In this document: piece after piece, positions 18,309 through 25,802 of the stretch | Position numbering within the stretch: the first letter of the stretch is position 1 | How the letters are laid out: each line of letters starts with the position of its first letter | Assembly: GCA_035571275.1 (NCBI GenBank) | Contig: DATMKQ010000412.1 | Span: 1-64,000, forward strand | DNA from: Trebonia sp035571275 | GTDB lineage: Bacteria > Actinomycetota > Actinomycetes > Streptosporangiales > Streptosporangiaceae | Reading direction: 5' to 3' | DNA length: 64,000 nucleotides | The notes under the pieces: model-generated | Told to the model about the DNA's origin: nothing | Seen by the model: the letters and a program-made list of their open reading frames with translations, nothing else | Database searches by the model: none | Made by a program: the position numbers and the translations under genes

Positions 18309-18351
18309 GTGTCCCATTGAGCTCGCTCTGACCAGCTGAACGGGCCATTCA
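18306..18351. repeat. 46-bp palindromic element, copy 1
   Basis: Imperfect inverted repeat with 18-base arms (TGAGTGTCCCATTGAGCT and its near complement AGCTGAACGGGCCATTCA; 14 Watson-Crick pairs plus one G-T). The first TGA is the stop codon of the UXS gene and the last TCA is the complement of the stop codon of the converging SDR gene. It could act as a bidirectional terminator. A second 46-base copy with conserved arms and a different core lies at 39621-39666. Confidence 0.65.
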
Positions 18352-19257
18352 TCCTTGGGGACCTTGGGGACCTTGGGGACTGTCGCGCCAGGAGTGGCGG
18401 GGTTCGTAGCCGAGCACCTGCCTGGCCCGGTCGACCGCGAGGAGCGTGCCGAACTCGCCGATCTCGCGGGTGACAGGGACGTCGGGGAAGACCTCGGCGA
18501 GAACCGCGCGCGACGGGCGGTTCATCACCGTGTCCGCCGCGGCGATGATGACATTCTGGCTGCCGCTGACGTCCGCTCCCAGGCCGAGACGACACGCGGC
18601 AGCGACATCGCGGACGTCGACATAGCCCCACAGGTTCCATTTGCGCAGGTGGGGATCGGGCCAGTAGGACGGGAACCGTTCGTAATCGCCGATCTCCATG
18701 ATGTTGGAGATGCGCAGGCCGACGAACGGGATCCCCGACCACCGCGAAATCTGCTCCGCGATCGTCTCGCTGGCCACCTTCGACAGCGCGTAGGTTGTCG
18801 TCGGCACGGGGAAGTGATCCTCGTCGACCGGCGCGTACCTGGGCGGCTGACCCGCCATGCCAGGGATCTGCTCGGCCGGGCCGCCGAACGGCAGGCCGAG
18901 CGTCGTCTCGCTCGACGCCCACACCACGCGGGCGAGGCCGAGCGCCGCGGCGGCGTGGAACACGTTGAAGTTCATCGCGACGTTGGCGTTGAACGTCACC
19001 GCGGGCGTGGACCGGCCGGGCGCGGGGATGTTGGCCAGGTGCACGACCGCGTCGGTGCCGCGCAGGACTTCGGTCGCCTGGCCGTAGTCGGTCAAGTTGG
19101 CTTTCAGAACGCCCGCGGCCACGTCGTCGCCAGTGAGCGCGGCGTCGGTCGCGACGACCTGGTAGCCATGCTCGCGCAGCTCGGTGACGGTGACGCGGCC
19201 CGCCTTGCCGGTCGCTCCAGTGACGCAGATCCGCCTAGACGTGGGCATCATGGGCAC
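18349..19257 (-). CDS. NAD(P)-dependent epimerase/oxidoreductase (extended SDR)
   Basis: The 302-residue protein has the Rossmann motif TGATGKAG near residue 14 and a catalytic Tyr-Lys pair in YALSK, placing it in the extended SDR/epimerase group. Members act on nucleotide sugars or related carbonyl substrates; the exact substrate is not readable. The C-terminus reads SPQGPQGPQG because a 9-base unit (CCTTGGGGA) is repeated three times at 18353-18379. Its stop codon is provided by the palindromic element. Confidence 0.8.
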   Translation of the reverse strand: MPMMPTSRRICVTGATGKAGRVTVTELREHGYQVVATDAALTGDDVAAGVLKANLTDYGQATEVLRGTDAVVHLANIPAPGRSTPAVTFNANVAMNFNVFHAAAALGLARVVWASSETTLGLPFGGPAEQIPGMAGQPPRYAPVDEDHFPVPTTTYALSKVASETIAEQISRWSGIPFVGLRISNIMEIGDYERFPSYWPDPHLRKWNLWGYVDVRDVAAACRLGLGADVSGSQNVIIAAADTVMNRPSRAVLAEVFPDVPVTREIGEFGTLLAVDRARQVLGYEPRHSWRDSPQGPQGPQG

Positions 19258-19261
19258 GAGC

Positions 19262-19810
19262 CTAGTGCACCTGTTCCACGGCCTCTCGTAGCTCCCTGAA
19301 CGCCTCGGCGAGCGTGGGCAGGGTCGCGTGCGCGTTCAGGCCGCTGGGGTTGGGGAGGATCCACAGCCGGGCGGCGCCGAGGCGCTCTTCCTGCGGTCCG
19401 GTGACGGCGCGGGGCCGGTCGAACGCCGTGCGGTACGCGGTCACGCCGGCGATCGCGATGAACTCCGGGCGATGCCTGTCGACCAGCGCGCGCAGGGTCG
19501 CGGCGCCGTCGCGGAGTTCTGTGGCGGTCAGTTCGGCCGCCTGGGCGGTGGCACGGGGCGCGATATTCGTGATGCCCAGGCCGTAGGCCGGGAGTTCGTC
19601 CTGCTCGCGCGGCTGCAAGCGGCGCGGGGTGAAGCCGGACAGGTGCAGCGCGGGCCAGAAGCGGTTGCCGGGGCGCGCGAAGTGCCAGCCGGTCGCCGCC
19701 GAGTACAGGCCCGGGTTGATCCCGCAGAACAGCACGTGCAGCGGTGCGCCGTCCGCGGGCAGGATGTCCGGGAGAGTACGGTCCCGCGCGGCCGCCAGGT
19801 CCAGCTTCAT
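19262..19810 (-). CDS. mug: G/T(U) mismatch-specific uracil-DNA glycosylase
   Basis: The 182-residue protein carries the Mug/TDG signature FCGINPGLYSAATGWHFARP with the GINPGL active-site motif, the RFWPALHLSGF helix, and a C-terminal NPSGLNAH loop. The enzyme removes uracil or thymine mispaired with guanine, for example after cytosine deamination. The GC-rich chromosome makes such repair useful. It lies four bases downstream of the SDR gene on the same strand and diverges from the DinB-fold gene. Confidence 0.92.
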   Translation of the reverse strand: MKLDLAAARDRTLPDILPADGAPLHVLFCGINPGLYSAATGWHFARPGNRFWPALHLSGFTPRRLQPREQDELPAYGLGITNIAPRATAQAAELTATELRDGAATLRALVDRHRPEFIAIAGVTAYRTAFDRPRAVTGPQEERLGAARLWILPNPSGLNAHATLPTLAEAFRELREAVEQVH

Positions 19811-19899
19811 TGCTCCATTGTCGCCGACATTTAGGAAAGGAACTGACCGCTAAGCCTCGTAGCGTGCTGATATCAGGTGACGTTGACGAGGAGAGGCAG

Positions 19900-20454
19900 A
19901 TGACGATGACCGCCGAGACGGCTGAGAACGACAGCGTAAGGGCACTGGACCCCGAGCGCGCCGACCTGCTGGCGGTGCTGGCCAAGCACCGGCACTTCCT
20001 CCGGTTCACTACCAGGGACCTGACCGACGAGCAGGCCGCGCGGCGCACCACGGCGAGCGAACTATGCCTGGGCGGGCTGATCAAGCACGTCACGCTCGTC
20101 GAGCGCAACTGGGCGAACTTCCTGCTGCACGGCGGGTCCGCGATGGGCGACGCGTCGGCCATGACCGCGGACGACTTCGCGGCCTGGACTGAGCAGTTCG
20201 CGATGCTGCCAGGGGAGACGCTGGCGGGCGTGCTGGCCGCCTACGCCGAGGCGGGGCAGCGGACCGACGAGCTCGTCCGGACCCTGCCCGACCTGAACGC
20301 CACGCAGCCGCTGCCGAGCGCTCCGTGGTTCGAGCCGGGCGGGCGCTGGTCGGCGCGCCACGTGCTGCTGCACATCATCACGGAGACCGCGCAGCACTCC
20401 GGTCACGCCGACATCATCCGCGAATCGCTCGATGGCGCCAAGACAATGGGCTGA
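19900..20454 (+). CDS. DinB-fold protein (DUF664-like metal-binding four-helix bundle)
   Basis: The ATG at 19900 follows a strong GAGGAGAGG and gives 184 residues. Metal-binding histidines appear in LGGLIKHVTLVERNW and in the C-terminal HIITETAQHSGHADIIRE, the pattern of the DinB/YfiT superfamily. Many actinobacterial members are mycothiol-dependent S-transferases, but no substrate can be assigned. It is not related to DinB polymerase. It stands alone between divergent mug and convergent aminotransferase genes. Confidence 0.85.
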   Translation: MTMTAETAENDSVRALDPERADLLAVLAKHRHFLRFTTRDLTDEQAARRTTASELCLGGLIKHVTLVERNWANFLLHGGSAMGDASAMTADDFAAWTEQFAMLPGETLAGVLAAYAEAGQRTDELVRTLPDLNATQPLPSAPWFEPGGRWSARHVLLHIITETAQHSGHADIIRESLDGAKTMG

Positions 20455-20479
20455 AGGGGCGCCAGGGCCGCGCGGCCGG

Positions 20480-21658
20480 TTAGCGGCCGGTTACGGCCGC
20501 GGCCATGCGGCGGACGATCTCCGCGAGGATGGGCCGCGGGGTCGCGAAGTTGAGCCGGACGTGACCGCTGCCCGCCTCGCCGCACGCGGCGCCGTCGGTG
20601 AGCAGGACCTGCGCCTTGGCCTCGAAGAACTCGGCCGGGCTGCCGTCGACGCGCAGGTCACGGCAGTCCAGCCAGGCCAGGTAGGTGCCTTCTGGCGGCT
20701 GATAGCCGACTGCGGGCAGCTGCTCCCGCAGCAGGCGTTCGAGCAGCTCCCGGCTGCCGTCGAGATAGCCGACGACGTCGGACAGCCAGGCGGCGCCGTC
20801 CCGGTAGGCCGCGGTGGTCGCCCGCACCCCCGGCGTGCTGGCGCCGTGCTCGAACATGAACCCCGTCCCGCCGTCGGCCCAGGTCGCGGCGTCGGCATCG
20901 CTCGTCAGGACAAGCTGCGCGCACTTGAGGCCAGGCAGGTTCCAGCCCTTGGAGGCGGCGGTGGCTGTGACGGAGTGTCCGGCTGCCTGGTCGCAGAGGC
21001 TCGCGTACGGGATATGCGTGCCGCCCGGGTAGATCAGCGGGGCGTGGATCTCGTCGGCGAAGACGCGGCCGGCGTTGCGCGCCACGACCTCGGCAACGTT
21101 GCCGAGTTCGTCCTTGGAGTACACGCGGCCGACGGGGTTACAGGGGTTGCACAGGACCAGGAGGTGGCCGCCCGCCGCGAAGGCGGCGTCGATGCCGTCG
21201 AGGTCGAGCACTCGCCGCCCGTCCTCGACGAGCATCGGCACCTGGATGATCTCCCGGCCCAGCAACCGGGGCAGGGTGAGGAACGGCATGTACGCCGGCG
21301 TCGGCAAGATCACCGGGGTTCCCGGCCGGGAGAACACCGTGATCGCCGCCTCGAGCCCCTTCAGCACGTCGGGCAGCGGCCTGATCCTCGCGGGGTCCAC
21401 CGTCCACCCGTAACTGTGCCGCTGCCAGTCGGCGCACGCCTGCGCCATCTCGGCGACCGCGTCCTCGGCCAGGTAGCCGAACTCCGCGCGCGCGATCACC
21501 TCGCGCAGCGCCTGGTCGATCGCGGGCGCGGCGCCGAAGTCCATCTCGGCCACGAACGCCCCGATGACACCCGGGCCGCCGCGGGTCCACTTCACGCTGC
21601 CGCGGCGGCGCAGCTCCTCGGCCGTGATCTGGTCGGCCATCTCGGCGAACGTGGGCAT
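20480..21658 (-). CDS. MalY/PatB family PLP-dependent C-S lyase/aminotransferase
   Basis: Started at the ATG at 21658, the protein has 392 residues, the usual size. It is a fold-type I PLP enzyme: NPCNPVGRVYSKDEL is the substrate/PLP loop, FADEIHAPLIYPG holds the PLP-ring Asp, and SKGWNLPGLK contains the Schiff-base Lys near residue 237. Family members cleave cystathionine or other cysteine S-conjugates, or act as aminotransferases. A TACGCT -10-like box ends exactly seven bases upstream, so the mRNA is probably leaderless. Only 19 bases separate this start codon from that of the divergent LLM oxidoreductase. Confidence 0.88.
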   Translation of the reverse strand: MPTFAEMADQITAEELRRRGSVKWTRGGPGVIGAFVAEMDFGAAPAIDQALREVIARAEFGYLAEDAVAEMAQACADWQRHSYGWTVDPARIRPLPDVLKGLEAAITVFSRPGTPVILPTPAYMPFLTLPRLLGREIIQVPMLVEDGRRVLDLDGIDAAFAAGGHLLVLCNPCNPVGRVYSKDELGNVAEVVARNAGRVFADEIHAPLIYPGGTHIPYASLCDQAAGHSVTATAASKGWNLPGLKCAQLVLTSDADAATWADGGTGFMFEHGASTPGVRATTAAYRDGAAWLSDVVGYLDGSRELLERLLREQLPAVGYQPPEGTYLAWLDCRDLRVDGSPAEFFEAKAQVLLTDGAACGEAGSGHVRLNFATPRPILAEIVRRMAAAVTGR

Positions 21659-21680
21659 GCCACGTAGCGTAGTAGGCATG
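21656..21680. promoter_or_regulatory. Near-palindromic bidirectional leaderless promoter
   Basis: The 25-bp segment begins CATGCC and ends GGCATG, so it contains the start codon of the PatB-like gene (minus) and of the LLM gene (plus). Its centre TAGCGTA holds a TANNNT -10 box on each strand (TAGCGT at 21665-21670 plus; TACGCT at 21671-21666 minus). Each ends seven bases before its ATG, placing both transcription starts at or near the A of the start codon. No -35 consensus was seen. Confidence 0.55.
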
Positions 21681-22616
21681 CGAGTCCGGATCGGGATGTC
21701 ACTGGGGACGGCCGGCGGGGCCGGCGACTTCGAGGCGGCGGTCAGCCTGCTTGAGGCGGTAGGGGTCGACTCGGTGTGGCTGCCGGAGAACGTATACGGG
21801 GCGACGGTCGATCCGTTCACAGGGATGGCGTTCGCGCTGGCGAAGACCACGCGCCTCAAGGCCGGCAGCGGGATCGCGGTGCTGCCCGGGCGCCATCCCG
21901 TGCTGGTCGCGAAGCAGCTCGTCTCGCTCGCGGGACTGGCGCCGGGCAGGGTGCTGCCAGTGTTCGGACTGCAGCCCGCGCTCGCCGCCGAGCGAGCGCT
22001 GTTCCCGGTGCCGTCGGGTCAGCGGGGCGCGGTGTTCGACGAGGCGCTCACGCTGCTGCGGCTGATGCTGACGGCCGATGTCGTGTCGTTCCACGGATCG
22101 TTCTTCGCGGTAGAGGGCGCGTCGGTCGGTCCGCTGCCGGCCAAGCCGCTGGACATCTGGCTGGGCGGATCCGCGCCGGCCGGGCTGCGGCGGGTGGGGC
22201 GGCTCGCGGACGGATGGCTCGGCTCCCTCCTGACGCCGGCGGAAGCCGGCTCCGCCGTCGCCGCGATCAGGGCCGCCGCCGACGAGGCCGAACGGGAAGT
22301 GGACGCCGATCACTTCGGGATCAGCCTGGCGATCGCCTTCGGCGGCATTCCTGACGCGCTGGCGGCGTCGATCCGGCGCCGTCGGCCGGACACGGACCCC
22401 GCGGCGCTGATCGCCGACGGCTGGGCGGGCGCCAGGGACCGGATCTCGGCGTTCGCCGACGCGGGGCTCAGCAAGTTCGTCGTCAGGCCCGCGGCGCCCG
22501 CCGCGCCGGCAGCGCCGACGCGATCGTTCGAGGACTTCGTCGAGGGGTTCGCCCGGGAGCTAATGCCGCTGCAGACGTTATTGTCGCTGCTGGCGGCCCC
22601 GGCGGGCGTAGGCTGA
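21678..22616 (+). CDS. LLM class F420-dependent oxidoreductase
   Basis: The 312-residue protein starts at the ATG at 21678 (MRVRIGMSLGTAGGAGDFEA), the first strand of the luciferase-like TIM barrel. It keeps LKAGSGIAVLPGRHPVLVAK and PLDIWLGGSAPAGLRRVGRL, typical of actinobacterial LLM oxidoreductases that use coenzyme F420. The substrate is unknown. It is followed after four bases by the DUF2461 gene, so the two form an operon. The mRNA is probably leaderless. Confidence 0.88.
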   Translation: MRVRIGMSLGTAGGAGDFEAAVSLLEAVGVDSVWLPENVYGATVDPFTGMAFALAKTTRLKAGSGIAVLPGRHPVLVAKQLVSLAGLAPGRVLPVFGLQPALAAERALFPVPSGQRGAVFDEALTLLRLMLTADVVSFHGSFFAVEGASVGPLPAKPLDIWLGGSAPAGLRRVGRLADGWLGSLLTPAEAGSAVAAIRAAADEAEREVDADHFGISLAIAFGGIPDALAASIRRRRPDTDPAALIADGWAGARDRISAFADAGLSKFVVRPAAPAAPAAPTRSFEDFVEGFARELMPLQTLLSLLAAPAGVG

Positions 22617-22620
22617 GGCA

Positions 22621-23244
22621 ATGGCGTTCGGCGGGTGGCAGGAAGCGGCCCTGGAGTTCTATGCGGGCCTGGAGGACGACAACTCGAAGTCGTACTGGAC
22701 CAGCAACAAGGCGGTCTACCAGGAGGAGGTGCTGCGCCCGATGGAGGAGCTCCTCGAGCAGCTCGCTCCCGAGCTAGGCGAGCCGAAGATCTTCCGCCCC
22801 TACCGCGACATCCGCTTCAGCGCCGACAAGACCCCGTACAAGACGCACATCGGCGCGACGATCGGCGGCACTTGTTACGTGCAGTTCTCCGCCGACGGGC
22901 TGGGGGCCGGGTCGGGCATGTGGCACATGGAGCCCGACCAGCTCAACCGCTACCGCGTGGCGGTCGCCGCCGACAGCACTGGCGCACAACTCGAGGCGAT
23001 CATCGCGGACATCGAGAAGGCCGGCTTCGAGGTACACGGGCACGACTCGCTCAAGTCCGCGCCCCGCGGCTACCCGCCCGGCCACCCACGGATAGGCCTG
23101 CTGCGGCACAAGGGCCTGACCACGTGGCGGCACTGGGAACCGCAACCCTGGCTCGGCACGCCGGCCGCCGCGGGCAAACTTCTTTCATTTTTCCGAACGA
23201 GTGCGGCATTCTGCTCCTGGCTCGCCTCCAACGCCGGCGACTGA
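22621..23244 (+). CDS. DUF2461 domain protein
   Basis: The 207-residue protein matches the DUF2461/TIGR02453 pattern: an N-terminal FYAGLEDDNSKSYWTSNK, the conserved IFRPYRDIRFSADKTPYKTH and a GMWHMEPDQLNRYR segment. The family is widespread and of unknown biochemical role. Its ATG lies four bases after the LLM oxidoreductase stop, implying co-transcription. Confidence 0.9.
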   Translation: MAFGGWQEAALEFYAGLEDDNSKSYWTSNKAVYQEEVLRPMEELLEQLAPELGEPKIFRPYRDIRFSADKTPYKTHIGATIGGTCYVQFSADGLGAGSGMWHMEPDQLNRYRVAVAADSTGAQLEAIIADIEKAGFEVHGHDSLKSAPRGYPPGHPRIGLLRHKGLTTWRHWEPQPWLGTPAAAGKLLSFFRTSAAFCSWLASNAGD

Positions 23245-23280
23245 GCGGCCACCCCGGGCGGAGAGGAGTGCACTGAAGCT

Positions 23281-24093
23281 GTGACGCGGGACAAGCGGAG
23301 CCAGGGGCCGCCGGGCTTTGACACCCACGTGGCCTCTCCGGCGCGGGTATACGACTACCTGCTCGGCGGCAAGAACAACTTCCCGGCCGACCGGGAGGCC
23401 GGAGAGGCGATGATCCGGGAGTACCCGTACATCGTCAAAGGCGTGCGGATGAACCGGGCCTTTCTCGGCCGTGCCATTCACTACCTTGCCGCCGGGGCGG
23501 GCATCCGCCAGTTCCTCGACATCGGCACCGGCCTGCCCAGCTCCAACAACACCCACGAGGTCGCGCAGCGGGCCGCGGCCGACTCCCGCATCGTCTACGT
23601 GGACAACGATCCCATCGTCTTGTCCCACGTCCAGGCGCTGCTGAGCAGCACGCCAGAAGGCGCGTGCGCCTACATCGCCGCCGACCTCAGGGACACGGAC
23701 ACGATCTTGCGGGAGGCCGCGCGCACGCTGGACTTCAGTCAGCCCATCGCCGTCTGCCTGATCATGGTCCTGCAGTTCATCCCCGACGAGGACGACCCCT
23801 GGCGGATCACCAGGACGCTGATCGACGCGGTGCCACCGGGCAGCTACCTGATGATCGCGCACCCCGCTAGCGACATCGCCGACGAGGTGGAGCCGACCTT
23901 CAGGCAGCTCAACACGCGAATGGGCGGCACCCGGGTGAAAGCCCGCGGTCATCAGGAGGTCGCGCGGTTCTTCGACGGCCTGGAGATGCTCGAGCCTGGG
24001 CTCGTGCAGTTGCACCGGTGGCGACCTGGCGAAGGCGTGCCCGACAGCGGACGCGACCTGGCCGCCTACGGCGGCGTCGGAGTCAAGCCCTGA
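23281..24093 (+). CDS. DUF574 (Methyltransf_19) SAM-dependent methyltransferase
   Basis: This 270-residue protein starts at a GTG at 23281 with GAGAGGAG about a dozen bases upstream. It has the family signature YDYLLGGKNNFPADREAGE, the SAM-binding FLDIGTGLPSSNN and the acidic VYVDNDPIV that would hold the ribose. PF04672 proteins are very numerous in actinobacteria and their substrates are mostly unknown. It is a diverged relative of both halves of the fused protein at 29800-31494. Confidence 0.88.
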   Translation: MTRDKRSQGPPGFDTHVASPARVYDYLLGGKNNFPADREAGEAMIREYPYIVKGVRMNRAFLGRAIHYLAAGAGIRQFLDIGTGLPSSNNTHEVAQRAAADSRIVYVDNDPIVLSHVQALLSSTPEGACAYIAADLRDTDTILREAARTLDFSQPIAVCLIMVLQFIPDEDDPWRITRTLIDAVPPGSYLMIAHPASDIADEVEPTFRQLNTRMGGTRVKARGHQEVARFFDGLEMLEPGLVQLHRWRPGEGVPDSGRDLAAYGGVGVKP

Positions 24094-24162
24094 CCGGGCT
24101 CTCGCTCGGCGGGTGGCGAAATTGATTTGAAAGCAGGACCATCCGGGCGGAAACATGGGGGC

Positions 24163-24642
24163 ATGGTTATGGTGCGTGAGGTCAAGGCCGACGAGTGGAA
24201 ACTACTGCGGGACGTGCGGCTCGCGGCGCTACAGGAGGCGCCGTACGCGTTCGGCTCCAGCTACGCGCGCGAGGCGTCGTTCACAGAAGAGCAGTGGCGG
24301 GGCCGAATCTCGTCGCGGTCGGTCACGTTTCTCGCTGAGCTTCCCGACGGCGCCGAGCCCGCGGGGCTGGCTGGCGTCTACGAAGACGACGGCGTGGCCG
24401 ACCTCGTGTCCATGTGGGTGCGGCCCACCGCACGCGGCCTGGGCGTCGGTGCGGCGCTGGTCACGGCGGCCGCCGACTGGGCGAAGGCCCGCGACCACGA
24501 CACCCTGTACCTGTGGGTGACCGAGAGCAATCCCGCGGCGGTCGGGCTCTACCGACGATGCGGGTTCATCCCGACCGGTGAGCGGCAGCCGCTGCCTTCT
24601 GACCCGTCGTTGCCGGAGATCCGGATGCGGCGGGAGATCTAG
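24163..24642 (+). CDS. GNAT family N-acetyltransferase
   Basis: The 159-residue protein starts at the ATG at 24163 (second ATG six bases on). It has the GNAT core: SMWVRPTARGLGVGAALV holds the acetyl-CoA pyrophosphate loop, and the last helix NPAAVGLYRRCGF is typical. The substrate may be an amine on a protein, antibiotic or small molecule. Its stop overlaps by four bases the stop of the converging polymerase gene. Confidence 0.88.
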   Translation: MVMVREVKADEWKLLRDVRLAALQEAPYAFGSSYAREASFTEEQWRGRISSRSVTFLAELPDGAEPAGLAGVYEDDGVADLVSMWVRPTARGLGVGAALVTAAADWAKARDHDTLYLWVTESNPAAVGLYRRCGFIPTGERQPLPSDPSLPEIRMRREI

Positions 24643-25646
24643 TCCGGCCCGTCCGCGAACTCGGCGCGAACGCCGAGCAGCCGGACGGGGCGGCCCGGTG
24701 TGAACTGGCCTAGCGCGGCCTGGGCGGCCTCCTCGATCGGGCCGGTCAGGGGCACGCCGTGGGTTACCGTGACGAACGGCGCGAAGCGCACCTTCACCAC
24801 TACACGAGCCACGGTTCGTTCAGAAACTTCGTCCGCGACCTGCCTTGCGAGGCGGGTCACCTCTTCGCCCACCCTCGCCCAGTCCTTGATGTTCTGCTGG
24901 AAAGTGACCTCCCGGCCGTGTGAGCGGGCGACGTACGGCGTGGGATCCACGTCGGCGTCGCCCCGGCCGCGGCCGAGCAGTACCAGCCACGGGCCTGTCA
25001 TCGGGCCGAACTCCGCGGCCAGCCGGTCCGGGTCGGCGGCGGCGAGCTCGCGCACCGTGGTGATGCCGAGTCCGGCGAGCTTGGCGGTAGTCTTCGCGCC
25101 GATCCCCCAGATCGCGTCAGGGGCCCGGTCGCCGAGCAGCGCGTACCAGGTAGCGGACGTCAGCCGGAACACGCCGGCCGGCTTGCCGTAACCGGTCGCG
25201 ATCTTCGCCTGCAGCTTGTTCTCGCCGATGCCGACCGAGCAGTCCAGGTCCGTGGCGGCCCGGACGTCGGCCGCCAGGCCCTGGGCGAACGCCTCCGGGT
25301 CGTCGGTGTCCACGCCGACGAACGCCTCGTCCCAGCCGAGCACCTCCACCGGCTGGCCGGTCTCCCGCAGCACGCCCATCACCCGCGCTGACACCTCGTT
25401 GTACGCGTCGGCGTCCACCGGCAGGAAGATGCAGTCCGGGCAGCGCTTCTTCGCGGTGCGCAGCGGCTGGCCGGAGTGCACACCGTACTCACGCGCCTCG
25501 TAGGAGGCGGTGCTCACCACGCCGCGCTTATCGGGGTCGCCGTCACCGCCGACCACGACGGCCTTGCCGCGCAGCTCGGGACGGCGCAGCACCTCCACGG
25601 CGGCGATGAACTGGTCAAGATCCACGTGCAGCACCCAGCGGCTCAC
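24639..25646 (-). CDS. dinB: Y-family DNA polymerase IV of the DinB2 type
   Basis: The 335-residue protein has the catalytic palm residues Asp9 in HVDLDQFI and Asp106-Glu107 in GWDEAF, plus ASYEAREYGVHSG. The steric-gate position, normally Phe or Tyr, is Ile14. The mycobacterial DinB2 group also has a non-aromatic residue (Leu14) there and is known to incorporate ribonucleotides readily. The C-terminus (RAEFADGPD) has no visible QLxLF-type clamp-binding motif, again as in DinB2. The GTG start follows a TAATAC box by seven bases. It diverges from hen1-pnkp across 156 bases. Confidence 0.9.
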   Translation of the reverse strand: MSRWVLHVDLDQFIAAVEVLRRPELRGKAVVVGGDGDPDKRGVVSTASYEAREYGVHSGQPLRTAKKRCPDCIFLPVDADAYNEVSARVMGVLRETGQPVEVLGWDEAFVGVDTDDPEAFAQGLAADVRAATDLDCSVGIGENKLQAKIATGYGKPAGVFRLTSATWYALLGDRAPDAIWGIGAKTTAKLAGLGITTVRELAAADPDRLAAEFGPMTGPWLVLLGRGRGDADVDPTPYVARSHGREVTFQQNIKDWARVGEEVTRLARQVADEVSERTVARVVVKVRFAPFVTVTHGVPLTGPIEEAAQAALGQFTPGRPVRLLGVRAEFADGPD

Positions 25647-25766
25647 GACCCGAGTATTACCCGTTTGCGAGACACGAGGACGCTTTCGTTGTCACGAGCG
25701 CCCACTGACCAAGTGCCGATTTGCCCCCCTGTTGGGAGGGAGCTGGGAGCGTTCGGGGTAACTGGT

Positions 25767-25796
25767 TTGATTTGCTTTGGCCGGGGCCGGGACAAT
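25767..25796 (+). promoter_or_regulatory. Predicted promoter of the hen1-pnkp operon
   Basis: A TTGATT -35-like hexamer (25767-25772), an 18-base spacer and a GACAAT -10-like hexamer (25791-25796) precede the hen1 GTG at 25803 by six bases. Transcription from it would start at or next to the GTG and produce a leaderless message. It sits in the intergenic region shared with the divergent polymerase gene. Confidence 0.45.
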
Positions 25797-25802
25797 CAGG
25801 GC

